A stretch of 64,000 nt of DNA from Agriterribacter humi (GTDB lineage Bacteria; Bacteroidota; Bacteroidia; Chitinophagales; Chitinophagaceae): contig NZ_VOHQ01000003.1 in NCBI RefSeq assembly GCF_009192765.1, positions 1-64,000 of the forward strand, written 5' to 3'. Below are positions 26,297-34,920 of the stretch, piece by piece (the stretch's first letter is position 1; each line of letters starts with the position of its first letter). The translations under genes and the position numbers were made by a program. Below the pieces are notes generated by a model that saw nothing but the letters and a program-made list of their open reading frames with translations, was not told the DNA's origin and did no database searches.

Positions 26297-28186
26297 TTAA
26301 ATTTTTTCAATATCCTTTATGTCAAAGAAAATCTCTTCGTTTACCCATGTAGCGATACCAGCCTCAATCCATGGTTTGCGTCTTTGTATTTCCAGGAAAT
26401 CAGCACTCCAATGATGCGGCGTTTCAATTTTCTTTACCCAAATTATAAAATGGGCATCGGAAGTGGGATGTCCACTCTTTTTTAACCAAAACGCTGAAAA
26501 ATCTCTTATGCCGTTTTTAAGATTCACAGGATTAACCAATGGGCTGTTGACTCTGAAAGACCATTTCGCCCAGGTGGGGCCCAATAAATAGTTCCCGGGC
26601 CTTCCGTCTTTTTCTATAATTGGTAGCCATTCATTTTTATCCTTTCCTATATACTCAATAGCAATGATGTGATTATATCCTTCAAAATGGCTGTCCAAAA
26701 AAACAGAATGCCCCGTTATTCCAAAATAAGTTTTTGAGAATTTTTGAGATTGCCAGCTCAGGCTTGTCAAAAATATTCCAAAACTGGTTTTATTGAATCC
26801 AGTTCTTTCGGTAAGATCAGATATTAGTGGGGATCTGTACGTGGATATAATCTGAAGAATGCAAAGAAAAAAAATACCTAACGATATTAAAAAGATCTTT
26901 AACGATCCAGCAGAAAGCCTTGTAAATAACCTGATATTATCTGAACCCTGAGGGAGAAGGGGCACGGTATAACCACAGTTTTCCTCTGTACACCTTTCAA
27001 TAAATCTATTTGCTGCTATTTTTGAATATATCCATTTGCTCAGATGATATATACCCGGTAAATATAGTAGTACACCCGCTAAAAATAAGCAGGGTATTCT
27101 TAAGAAAGTATTCCTGTAGGTGTTAATTCCTTTTAATACATTTCCTTTTTTTGTAATTGAATAAATATTGTTTAGTAATTCTTCCGGGGAAAGGTGAGAA
27201 AGCTTTTTATTTTTAGCTCCATATGTTTGGACTCCTTTAAATTCAACTGCGTTGAAAATATCGAAATGTGATATTATAATTTTAGTTCTGTTGCATAAGG
27301 GGCAATCTTCATCATAATAGAGATCAATTTGCTTCTTTTTAAATTGGAATTTCCCGTAAATTTTCAGCCACAGGGAAGCTGGAACAAGCAGGAGGTAAAT
27401 GCTAATAACGCCGAGGGCAAACCAGGGTATAGGAAAAATCAGGAGAATGCCTAAATGAAAACCAACACCAATGAGAAAAAGAAGTATCCAGCATTTCCTA
27501 ACACCAAACAAAAAAAGAAAAACGATTTCAAAAACCAGTGTGAGATATCCAAGAAAGATCACAATGGCCTTCATATTTAAAATCCAGGAATAATCAAGGT
27601 AAGCAACTTGTGGAACGGATGCGGGCAGCCAGAACCCTAATCCATGTTTCCATAACGAAGAATCGAATTTAAAAAAAATGGAATCAAAATAAACAAAAGC
27701 AATGCCGACTAATACTGGCAGGTAATAATTTAATACAGACACATTGCGGGGAGGTGAAAAGTTGAACCTGGTATTAGAATATTTAAGTTTAATCCTCAAC
27801 CTGTCCAGAGAATTTACCTGTGAAACATTGATAAAGAGTAATAGAAAATTTATCCCCATATATAAATAAAACATATGGTATTCATATGTTTTTATGGTAG
27901 CAATAAAAACAAGGGAGAACAAATAATTGATGAGTGCGGCCTGCCGGCTGAACAGACCCAGCATTAAAAAAACGATCGTAACCATCCATGCTATTAGTGC
28001 AGGCCCTAAGTTAATTTCAGCAGGCTGAATGAAAGGAATTTTATCAAATATGAGGTGGCGGAAGTAATAAAGTTGCAACACTTCACACAGTAAAATAAAG
28101 GTGTACGTTATTCTGAAAACACTCAGCCCTGCCGCGTCTATCTTTTTGTTGTATAGCCGGCTTATGAAATGCAGATATTTACGCAC
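26297..28186 (-). CDS. HTTM (gamma-carboxylase-like) membrane protein fused to DCC domain
   Basis: A 629-residue protein. Residues about 1-285 have the HTTM layout of vitamin-K-dependent gamma-carboxylase-related proteins (several membrane helices, ISRLYNKKIDAAGLSVFRI at the start). Residues about 290-410 resemble the DCC thiol-disulfide-like family (DUF393), with the motif YDEDCPLCNRTK giving a CxxC pair. Two further membrane segments (about 365-395 and 430-455) are followed by a soluble domain of about 170 residues with no recognised family. HTTM-DCC pairing is known in Bacteroidota, but its activity is unproven. Location within an EPS cluster suggests a role in the envelope, which is inference. 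Confidence 0.8.
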   Translation of the reverse strand: MRKYLHFISRLYNKKIDAAGLSVFRITYTFILLCEVLQLYYFRHLIFDKIPFIQPAEINLGPALIAWMVTIVFLMLGLFSRQAALINYLFSLVFIATIKTYEYHMFYLYMGINFLLLFINVSQVNSLDRLRIKLKYSNTRFNFSPPRNVSVLNYYLPVLVGIAFVYFDSIFFKFDSSLWKHGLGFWLPASVPQVAYLDYSWILNMKAIVIFLGYLTLVFEIVFLFLFGVRKCWILLFLIGVGFHLGILLIFPIPWFALGVISIYLLLVPASLWLKIYGKFQFKKKQIDLYYDEDCPLCNRTKIIISHFDIFNAVEFKGVQTYGAKNKKLSHLSPEELLNNIYSITKKGNVLKGINTYRNTFLRIPCLFLAGVLLYLPGIYHLSKWIYSKIAANRFIERCTEENCGYTVPLLPQGSDNIRLFTRLSAGSLKIFLISLGIFFLCILQIISTYRSPLISDLTERTGFNKTSFGIFLTSLSWQSQKFSKTYFGITGHSVFLDSHFEGYNHIIAIEYIGKDKNEWLPIIEKDGRPGNYLLGPTWAKWSFRVNSPLVNPVNLKNGIRDFSAFWLKKSGHPTSDAHFIIWVKKIETPHHWSADFLEIQRRKPWIEAGIATWVNEEIFFDIKDIEKI

Positions 28187-28264
28187 TGATCCTGTAAAAT
28201 ATTTTTCTTAAGTATTGCTTTGTCAAGTGTTACGCTGTAGCGTCATTATGCGAACCTTATTTTC

Positions 28265-30646
28265 TCACCCGAAGAGTTTTTTCCAGTTGCTTTTCTTTTG
28301 GTTTTTGCTCTCCTGGAAATAATCACCGCCATATCCATATCCATACCCATATCCATAATAGCTTCCTCCACCATAGCCGTAATAGCCTTTATAGCGGCCC
28401 TGGGTTTGTATATCGTTGATCACCAGTCCCATGTTGGGCAGGCGTTTTTGCTGGTACAGGTCATCCACCATGCTCAACTGCCTTTTAAGGGTATAGCCAT
28501 GGCGCACAATATAGAGGCTGGCATTGGCAAAGGCGCTGAGGGTAAAAGCATCGCTTACTAAGCCTACGGGTGCACTGTCTATGATGATATAATCAAACCG
28601 TATTTTCAGCTCTTCAAACAATCTCCCCACCTGTTGGTCTAGTAATAATTCTGAAGGGTTGGGCGGCACGGGCCCGCAGCCAATTACGTATAGATTTGAA
28701 AATTCGGGTACCGGCTGCACAATTTCTTCTATGCCCGCATTGCCGATAATAAAATTACTGAGGCCTTTTGTAGTTTGCATATCCAGACCCTTCAACAGGC
28801 GGGGCTTTCTGATGTCAAACTCAAGCACCACCGTTTTTTTGCCGGTAAGCGCAAGGGCGGCGCCATAATTGGTGGCCACAAAGGATTTGCCTTCGCCGCT
28901 TACAGAGGAAGTAACCAGTATTACCGGTTTATTGATCCTACTCACTAAGTACTGCAAATTGGTGCGCATGATGCGGAACTGCTCGGCCACTACCGTTCGG
29001 CTGCCCGCCTGAACGATTAGCGTCTCCTCGCCCGCATGACCTATTTCACCGATAATGGGCGCCTGGGTTTGCCTTACGATCTCTTCGCGCTCCCTGATTT
29101 TATCGTTCAGCATTTCTATAAGCGCTATAATTCCCACAGGGATCAGTATACCCGCCAGCAGGGCTATCAAATAAATGTTTTTCTGATTGGGCTTTACCGG
29201 TGTACCCGAACCGGTAGCCTCTTCCAACGGGCTGGAGCTGGCAACCGTGGCAGCAGCGGCAATGGCGGCCTCCTCCCTTTTTTGCAGCAGGAACAGGTAG
29301 AGGTCCTGCTTGATCTTTTGCTGGCGTTCAATATCTAAAAGGCCCATGGCCTTGGAAGGCACTTTGCGGATGGCCGCATGGGAGCGTTCTATTTCTTCTT
29401 TTGTTTTATTGGAAGCGATGCTGTAAGAACGCTTTACATTTTTCAGGGCTTCCAGAATCTGTTCCCTTAATTTTTCCAAATTCCTGTCAATAGCCGTTAC
29501 CGAAGGATTAGCAGGTCCTGTGGTTTGCAGCAGGTTATTGCGTTGTAACTGCAAACCATTATACTGGTTGAATAATGGTGATAATACAGGCTCCTCTATG
29601 CCGAGGTTAACAGGTACCAGGCTGTTGCGGTTGCCCGGCTCCTGCATATATTGGAGCAAATAATCCAGTATGCCACTTTGCACTAGCTGCGTATTCAATT
29701 GCCTGTTATTCTCGGAAAGCGTTTCATAATACTGGGTGGATTGCTGGGTTAGGTCAATTACTTCATTTTTTTCGCGATATTTTAATAGTCCGCTTTCTAC
29801 GCCGCCCAGTTCATTTTTAATGGTATCTAAGCGTTCATCAATGAATTGCATGGTTACCTGCGAGATCCTCCGTTTATCTTCAATATTCATTTTGCCGTAT
29901 TCATTCATCAGTTCATTGATCACGTCCTTTCCCAGGGCGATATTATCCGTTTCCATGGAAATATCGAGAATGGTGGCCTGCTCTATGGTTTGGGCGGTAG
30001 TAATGGCTGAAACAAGACTGGCAGCGGCAGCCTCAAGGGGCCGGTAAACAATGATAAAATGATCGCTGCTATAGCCGGCAAAGGATACGGAAGCCACTTT
30101 ATTAAGCCTGAAAACACCATTTCGCGTCTCGAATATTTTACCATATTCAAGGCCGGCATTCCCATTCAGGAACCTGAATCCTTTTTCGGAAGCTTCTATT
30201 TCAAAACTAAACGCATTGGCAGAATCTTTAAGCGAGATAATATCCAAATGCAGGGGGGAGGCTCCATAAATGTTTGAAGTGCGTACATTGCCTTTATTAT
30301 AATAACTCACCTGCAGGTCAAGATTTTTGGCCACACGTCGCACCAAGGGCTTGGATTTTAAGATCTCCAGCTCGTTCTTCAGGTTTAGGTTACTCGGAAA
30401 CATAAACATATTTTCCAGTGCCTCTCCGCTGGCATTGTTGTTGTTTTCTTTGTTGATAAACAGGCTACCACTCACATTGTAAATAGGAGTGGCGTATCTT
30501 ACTTTAAGAAAGGCCAGTACGAGGGCAATCAGCACAAAGGCTACCAGCATGGGCCAATACCGCAAATATTTAAAGATGAATTCCTTTAAATTGAATTCTT
30601 TTGCCGCAGGCATGCTGTCGAAACCTGTATCGTCATTTGCTGACAT
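28265..30646 (-). CDS. wzc: Wzc-like polysaccharide copolymerase / tyrosine autokinase
   Basis: A 793-residue inner-membrane BY-kinase. Two membrane segments (about 30-50 and 500-520) flank a periplasmic Wzz domain with coiled-coil stretches. The cytoplasmic kinase follows: Walker A SSVSGEGKSF near residue 585, Walker A' VVLEFDIRKPR, Walker B DYIIIDSAPVG. The C-terminal tail is a tyrosine cluster with 11 Tyr in about 30 residues (YKGYYGYGGGSYYGYG region), the autophosphorylation site. It controls chain length and export with Wza, and the CpsB-like phosphatase at 156-896 would reverse phosphorylation. The tail is encoded by five near-identical hexamers (28329-28358), which could vary in number. 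Confidence 0.95.
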   Translation of the reverse strand: MSANDDTGFDSMPAAKEFNLKEFIFKYLRYWPMLVAFVLIALVLAFLKVRYATPIYNVSGSLFINKENNNNASGEALENMFMFPSNLNLKNELEILKSKPLVRRVAKNLDLQVSYYNKGNVRTSNIYGASPLHLDIISLKDSANAFSFEIEASEKGFRFLNGNAGLEYGKIFETRNGVFRLNKVASVSFAGYSSDHFIIVYRPLEAAAASLVSAITTAQTIEQATILDISMETDNIALGKDVINELMNEYGKMNIEDKRRISQVTMQFIDERLDTIKNELGGVESGLLKYREKNEVIDLTQQSTQYYETLSENNRQLNTQLVQSGILDYLLQYMQEPGNRNSLVPVNLGIEEPVLSPLFNQYNGLQLQRNNLLQTTGPANPSVTAIDRNLEKLREQILEALKNVKRSYSIASNKTKEEIERSHAAIRKVPSKAMGLLDIERQQKIKQDLYLFLLQKREEAAIAAAATVASSSPLEEATGSGTPVKPNQKNIYLIALLAGILIPVGIIALIEMLNDKIREREEIVRQTQAPIIGEIGHAGEETLIVQAGSRTVVAEQFRIMRTNLQYLVSRINKPVILVTSSVSGEGKSFVATNYGAALALTGKKTVVLEFDIRKPRLLKGLDMQTTKGLSNFIIGNAGIEEIVQPVPEFSNLYVIGCGPVPPNPSELLLDQQVGRLFEELKIRFDYIIIDSAPVGLVSDAFTLSAFANASLYIVRHGYTLKRQLSMVDDLYQQKRLPNMGLVINDIQTQGRYKGYYGYGGGSYYGYGYGYGYGGDYFQESKNQKKSNWKKLFG

Positions 30647-30691
30647 GTATGCATTTCGTTTTATTCATGATTATTAGAAAACCAACCGGCA

Positions 30692-31519
30692 TTACCGGGT
30701 AACAAGATTGATGATTACCGCAATGGTGGTAACTAAACTGGCAATGGTAGTTATAATGGTACGGTTCCGGTTAATGGTTTGGTCGGTGGCAGCGGGCTTT
30801 TTGGGGTGAGCCTTCACAATTACGATATCGTTTTGCTGCAGGTAATAATAAGGGGAGGCAAGCACATCTGCCCTGCTTACGTTTAAGTTGCCAAAACTCC
30901 TTTTTCCATTGGTTTCCCTTATTACCATAATACTGTCCTTCAACCCGTAAGGGGTAAGGTCGCCTGCCATGCCCAGGGCTTCTAATATATTCACCTTTTC
31001 GCCCGGGGCAGTGTACACACCCTGGTTCGACACTTCACCCAGTACCGTAAACTTATAATTTAAAAACCGAATATTGCAATAGGGGTTCATGAGATAGGGT
31101 GTCAGCTTTTCGTTAAGCAACAGAGCCAGCCCCGCTTTGGTGAGTCCTTCGATGTGGATTTGCCCTAGGGATGGAAACTGGATATTCCCTTCATTATTTA
31201 CTAAGTAACCCGGCATTTGAGGCGAAGAGCCTCCTGTACTAGTTGCACCCGTTCCGTTGGCCGAAATGCCGGCACTCATTTGCTGGTTGAAGATGGCCGT
31301 GGCTTCGGGGTTATCGCTAAAAACGGTGATGCCTACCAAATCACCTTTCTGGATTGTTGGTTCCGGCAGATTCACCTGGCTGAGCGCGGCAGTGTCAATA
31401 GGTCCCTGGAGGTAGGGCACAGCTCTTTGAACTTTGCACGAAAACAGCAGCAGGCTGAGCGCCATTGTGAACAAAACAGCTATGCTAGTTTGTTTACGAA
31501 TAAGCTTATGAATGGTCAT
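30692..31519 (-). CDS. Wza-like outer-membrane polysaccharide export lipoprotein
   Basis: A 275-residue lipoprotein with a signal peptide and lipobox LLLFSC (Cys28). The Poly_export domain includes IQKGDLVGITVFSDNPEATAIFNQQM, and the SLBB-type region VLGEVSNQGVYTAPGEKVNILEALGMAGDLTPYGLKDSIMV follows. A C-terminal hydrophobic helix (SLVTTIAVIINLV) may cross the membrane, as in Bacteroidota homologues. It should form the export channel together with Wzc, encoded 45 bp downstream. Length is shorter than E. coli Wza (about 379), as usual for this phylum. Confidence 0.93.
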   Translation of the reverse strand: MTIHKLIRKQTSIAVLFTMALSLLLFSCKVQRAVPYLQGPIDTAALSQVNLPEPTIQKGDLVGITVFSDNPEATAIFNQQMSAGISANGTGATSTGGSSPQMPGYLVNNEGNIQFPSLGQIHIEGLTKAGLALLLNEKLTPYLMNPYCNIRFLNYKFTVLGEVSNQGVYTAPGEKVNILEALGMAGDLTPYGLKDSIMVIRETNGKRSFGNLNVSRADVLASPYYYLQQNDIVIVKAHPKKPAATDQTINRNRTIITTIASLVTTIAVIINLVTR

Positions 31520-31599
31520 TCACTGGTATTTACAATGTTGTTGTGGTTGGTATGCGAGTTCAGGAGAAATTAACGTATGGTAACCGGGGATATTATATA

Positions 31600-31838
31600 A
31601 ACGTCATTACGAGACCCTAAAGGGATTAAAATGTCATGTAAATACGTCACAAGGTCGAAGTAATCTCCGGATTTGTACAGAGATTAAATTTCTGAATCGG
31701 CCTATTGCTTCGCTTGAGGCGGCTTGCCTACCTGCCCCGTCCGAATGGCTCATCCGGGCGGACGGCAGGCAGGCTTCTGCGTGCATCGTTTTTTTAAGTT
31801 CCGGCATTTGCTTATGCCTCGCAAAGACGAGTCTTTTA
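31600..31838. repeat. MITE-like dispersed element, copy C
   Basis: Starts AACGTCATTACGAGACCC and ends CGCAAAGACGAGTCTTTTA. It shares AAATACGTCACAAGG with fragment D and GGTCGAAGTAATCTCC with copies A and B. A nested hairpin is inside: CCGTCCG/CGGACGG within CCTGCC/GGCAGG (about 31731-31772). The right end touches the would-be stop codon (TTA, 31839-31841) of the frameshifted acyltransferase. The rest of 31520-31599 contains no recognised feature. Confidence 0.8.
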
Positions 31839-31948
31839 TTACATCCTCCTCACCAACCCATCGCTTAACCTGTATTTTTCCCCGGATTCGGGGCAACTGG
31901 CAAAGCCTGTTTCATTAAAATGCAGCTTATGTCCATATGCGCTCACAG
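31839..31948 (-). pseudogene. Out-of-frame C-terminal tail of the WbpD-like gene
   Basis: Read in the frame +1 to the annotated gene, this stretch continues the family sequence: [15 protein letters not shown], then ASCPESGEKYRL and a TAA at 31839-31841. It aligns with the tail of the intact paralogue at 17563 ([27 protein letters not shown]). Relative to GGC-TGG-GTG two bases are missing near 31947, so the protein is cut short. Confidence 0.8.
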
Positions 31949-32406
31949 CCCGTTTGTCGGGCGGGATTGCCTGTTACCAGTGCATAAGGCGGAACGGGAT
32001 GTGTAACAACGGCGCCTGCGCCAATAAAAGCGTATTCCCCAATTTCATACCCGCAAACAATAGTGGCATTGGCGCCAATGGTAGCTCCTTTGCGTACTAT
32101 CGTTTGGCGATACTGATCTTTGCGGGGTATGGCACTGCGTGGATTGAACACATTGGTAAATACAGCGGAAGGCCCTATAAAAACATCATCTTCACAAACC
32201 ACGCCGGGATAAACAGATACATTGTTCTGCACTTTTACATTATTGCCTAAAACAACCCCGGAACCGACCATTACATTTTGCCCGATTACACAGTTTTCAC
32301 CAATGCGGGCCCCGGTCATGATATGCGAAAAGCACCAGATCTTCGTTCCATTGCCAATCATGCAATCCTCATCAATAACTGTAGTGGCATGGGCAAAATA
32401 AAGCAT
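31927..32406 (-). CDS. WbpD-like acyltransferase, frameshifted at C-terminus
   Basis: A 159-residue left-handed beta-helix acyltransferase closely similar to the protein at 17563-18144 (shared [40 protein letters not shown] and GAGAVVT). The hexapeptide core and the WbpD-type [11 protein letters not shown] are complete. After GNPARQTG the frame changes and the protein ends with CERIWT, losing about 37 conserved residues. It may be inactive, or an error in the read may exist. Position: after the PglD-like gene and before Wza, so it belongs to the start of the EPS operon. Confidence 0.75.
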   Translation of the reverse strand: MLYFAHATTVIDEDCMIGNGTKIWCFSHIMTGARIGENCVIGQNVMVGSGVVLGNNVKVQNNVSVYPGVVCEDDVFIGPSAVFTNVFNPRSAIPRKDQYRQTIVRKGATIGANATIVCGYEIGEYAFIGAGAVVTHPVPPYALVTGNPARQTGCERIWT

Positions 32407-32468
32407 GTAAGAAAATCTCTTAGTCTTAGTAGACCGATTATCGCACTGCGCCGGCTTAAATGGGTTAC

Positions 32469-33131
32469 CTACGCATACAGCCGCATCTTTCTGTTGTTTA
32501 TTTTTTGTGCAGGATTGCCAACGTATACTCCTGGTTCTGTGATGTTTGTTGTTACCACACTGCCAGCGCCTATAACCACCCTGGAGGCGACACTAATGCC
32601 CTGTATCAATACGCTGTTGCTGCCCACAAATACTTCATTGCCTATATTGCAGCCTCCGTTTAATACAGCGCCTGTAGAAATATGGCAATGGTCGCCCACC
32701 ACACAATCGTGCTCTATAAGACTTTTGTTGTTGAGGATTGCATTTTTTCCTATAAGCGAGTTGGCGTTTACAATTACCTGGTGATGTATTATGGATCCTT
32801 CTCCTACCGAACTTCTGGAGGAAACAATGGAAAAAGGACTTATTACAGTGGCGTGCGACCCTTTGTTTTGACTGATCAGGGTAAAAAGCCTTTTCCTTAA
32901 CAGAGCGGTTTTGATTTGTCCTACAGCTACAAGAAAATCCGTATCAGGACTTACAAAATCCGGTAAAAAAGACTGATTTCCCAATCGCTGGTAAGGAAAG
33001 CCAGGCAATATTTGGGTTTCATCATCGTCAAAAAAACCTGTAATATTATACATACAGGTAGATTCAATGACTTCGATACAGGATTTGCAATGCCCGCCGC
33101 CTCCCAGCAGGACTATATTTTTTCGCGCCAT
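32469..33131 (-). CDS. PglD/NeuD-like sugar O/N-acetyltransferase
   Basis: A 220-residue acetyltransferase. The N-terminal nucleotide-sugar-binding half has [17 protein letters not shown] (residues 6-22) and ITGFFDDDE. The C-terminal left-handed beta-helix has [42 protein letters not shown] and [10 protein letters not shown]; the His of EHDCVVGD is the expected catalytic base. It may acetylate an amino sugar made by the operon. It is only about 35-40% similar by eye to the PglD-like protein at 21948, so the two probably use different substrates. Confidence 0.86.
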   Translation of the reverse strand: MARKNIVLLGGGGHCKSCIEVIESTCMYNITGFFDDDETQILPGFPYQRLGNQSFLPDFVSPDTDFLVAVGQIKTALLRKRLFTLISQNKGSHATVISPFSIVSSRSSVGEGSIIHHQVIVNANSLIGKNAILNNKSLIEHDCVVGDHCHISTGAVLNGGCNIGNEVFVGSNSVLIQGISVASRVVIGAGSVVTTNITEPGVYVGNPAQKINNRKMRLYA

Positions 33132-33303
33132 ACATTTCTTTATGTAGTAACAGAGTGGTAATTAGGTTTTTCTTTTTCAGGGAAGGTTGGGGAAATCTCC
33201 CCTTATAAAGGTATATCAAATTTTGTTCCACATAAAGCACTAATTTCAGAAAAACGTACTTAAATTTATTATGGAGCGTATGTACCTGTTAGTATGATAG
33301 TAA

Positions 33304-33329
33304 AAACCATTTATTTTAAAAAATGGTTT
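33304..33329 (-). terminator. A/T-rich hairpin downstream of the antiterminator gene
   Basis: AAACCATTT and AAATGGTTT form a 9-bp stem (33304-33312 with 33321-33329) around an 8-nt loop, 29 bp after the UpxY-like stop codon. On the minus strand the stem runs into TTTTTAC. The stem is weak (two G-C pairs), so a terminator or pausing role is only possible. Confidence 0.3.
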
Positions 33330-33357
33330 AAATTTTTTGGAAGTTTTATAGTAGCCT

Positions 33358-33855
33358 CTACACGGGCCTTATTTCATTGCTGCTCAGCCGGGCTGTTAAT
33401 TTAAAGCCCAGGCTTTGTAATATTACCTGCACTTTGTTTTTATCCGACCGCACCACAATCCCTTCTTCATCCATGAGCACGCCGCTCATTATTTTTACCC
33501 GCTGGTTGGGTTTAAACTGCATGTGTTCAACTTCCACATGGCCATATTCATTCAAAAACCGCCTGATCGTATTGATCTCTTCTTCTTTTATAACAGCGGG
33601 CTTGCCGTTCCAGTATACGAAGTTCACCACCCCGCTTACCATCCTCACATTTGTGATTTCATTCTCTTCAACCTGCACAAAAACATAAGATTTAAAAAGG
33701 GGTTCGTGTACTATTTTGTACCTGTCGCTCCATTTTTTGCGCACTTTGTTTAATGGACAATAAGCCGTGATCTGCTTTTCCTGCAACAGGGCATATACCT
33801 TTTTTTCCCACCGGGGCTTGGTATAAACAGCGTACCATTTTTTAGTGTTGTTCAT
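33358..33855 (-). CDS. UpxY/NusG-like transcription antiterminator
   Basis: A 165-residue NusG paralogue. The N-terminal NGN domain has WYAVYTKPRWEKKVYALLQEK, CPLNKVRKKWSDRYKIVHEPLFKSYVFVQV and GVVNFVYWNGKPAVI. The C-terminal KOW-like domain has FKPNQRVKIMSGVLMDEEGIVVR. In Bacteroides, UpxY proteins stop premature termination in the leader of their own capsule operon, allowing RNA polymerase through long clusters. Here it is the first gene of the about 34-kb EPS cluster, preceded by a 300-nt leader with a candidate attenuator. The identification is by domain and position. Confidence 0.92.
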   Translation of the reverse strand: MNNTKKWYAVYTKPRWEKKVYALLQEKQITAYCPLNKVRKKWSDRYKIVHEPLFKSYVFVQVEENEITNVRMVSGVVNFVYWNGKPAVIKEEEINTIRRFLNEYGHVEVEHMQFKPNQRVKIMSGVLMDEEGIVVRSDKNKVQVILQSLGFKLTARLSSNEIRPV

Positions 33856-34177
33856 ACGATTTCAAAGTTACGGGAACTTCAGATTTGAAACGTAGATTAT
33901 GTTGATATATGGTTTATGCAGCACAGTTTATTATTGATCGGCTAAATACGCTGCATTGGCATTTGATGGATAAATGGCATAGCTTCGCCTCCTCAGTTAC
34001 ATCCTCCTTTTTGTAACCGGTAAACCAAACGCCTTCTTTTGCCGCCTTCCCTTAGCATATATCGTACCCGGATTTGATTTTATGTAAAAAACCGGGCCCC
34101 GCATCAACGCCAGGAAGGAACTTCAACATACTCAGGAACTTATATAAAGTGCCCGGAAATTTCTTTCGGCAAATATA
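33856..34177 (-). promoter_or_regulatory. Putative EPS-operon promoter and structured leader
   Basis: The minus-strand box TATATTTG (34170-34177) fits the Bacteroidota -7 consensus TAnnTTTG; a TTG lies 16 nt upstream instead of the usual 19-21. A start near 34163 would give an about 300-nt leader. In it, CCGGGC and GCCCGG (34151-34156 with 34092-34097) can pair, and the 3' arm runs into six T's (34091-34086), as in an attenuator. A second TAnnTTTG box (TAACTTTG, 33863-33870) is 7 nt from the ATG. No protein-coding potential was seen. Confidence 0.4.
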
Positions 34178-34551
34178 GAGGTAAAAAGCAATTCAAGTTG
34201 CAGGAGAGGAGGATTGGGATGCGGGAAAGAGGGTTTAAGATTGAGCGTGTGCAGGGGCGGGGATAGATTTCTAAGATGTTACAGGTTACAGGTTTCAGGG
34301 GGAAAAGCCGTGGGCGATGCAAAAAACGATAAAGACAATCTTTGACTTCTCTCCTTTCACCCTTTCACTGTTTGTACTCCTTTCGGATTTCGGTTTTCCA
34401 GTCTTCGGAATTGCCTTTATCTGGTTTTTGTTATTTGCTATCTGGTGCTGTCGGCTGTATTCCTTCGTATTTCAAATTTCCAATCTTCGGATTTTCTTTA
34501 ACATCTTGCTATGGTTAAGAAATAAGAAAAATATTAACTTCGTTGCCTGCA
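34178..34551. repeat. Spacer with degenerate heptamer words
   Basis: No gene is apparent before the small gene at 34552. Repeat words include TTCAAG TTGCAGG (34193-34205), TTACAGG TTACAGG TTTCAGG (34275-34296) and a 7-nt-phased run TTATCTG GTTTTTG TTATTTG CTATCTG GTGCTGT (about 34417-34452). Confidence 0.55.
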
Positions 34552-34782
34552 ATGAAATATATTTTATACATACTCCTGGGTTATGTGCTTTACCGCTTCA
34601 TTACGGGCTTTTTGATCCCCGTTTTTAGAACGGGAAAACAAATTAAAAAGCAGTTCAACGAAATGCAGCAGCACATGCACGACCAGATGCAGCAACAATC
34701 TTCTTCTACAGCTCCACCCCGGCAGCAGGCTGCCAAAAAATCTCCTGCGGGGGAATATATTGATTTCGAGGAGTTGAAATAG
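34552..34782 (+). CDS. DUF4834-like small membrane protein
   Basis: A 76-residue protein from the ATG at 34552 (an in-frame ATG nine bases earlier adds three residues). One N-terminal membrane helix, ILYILLGYVLYRFITGFLIPVF, is followed by a basic/Gln-rich hydrophilic tail and the C-terminal AGEYIDFEELK. The last motif is characteristic of DUF4834 proteins of Bacteroidota, whose function is unknown. It stands alone, 138 bp before gnd in the same orientation. Confidence 0.72.
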   Translation: MKYILYILLGYVLYRFITGFLIPVFRTGKQIKKQFNEMQQHMHDQMQQQSSSTAPPRQQAAKKSPAGEYIDFEELK

Positions 34783-34884
34783 TATGCCATACTGTCTATC
34801 ATTCAAGCAGTTATTCTTGTGCATCATTTTTCCCCGGGGATGGGGTATCTGAAAATCATCGAAAGATAAACAGATGAAATCACC

Positions 34885-34892
34885 TAAATTTG
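34885..34892 (+). promoter_or_regulatory. Candidate -7 promoter box of gnd
   Basis: TAAATTTG matches TAnnTTTG and leaves an about 22-nt leader before the gnd ATG. No good -33 TTG at the standard distance was found. Confidence 0.4.
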
Positions 34893-34920
34893 CGCTCCTT
34901 TTCATTTTATTTATACTACA

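Noticed and set aside
28187-28264. GCGTCATTATGCGAACC resembling an element end
   Set aside because: Only the first few bases match CGTCATTACGAGACC and the rest of the element is missing, so it could be chance.
34140-34322. Small minus-strand frame in the EPS leader region
   Set aside because: Basic, low-complexity translation overlapping repeat words and the candidate promoter; no family resemblance.
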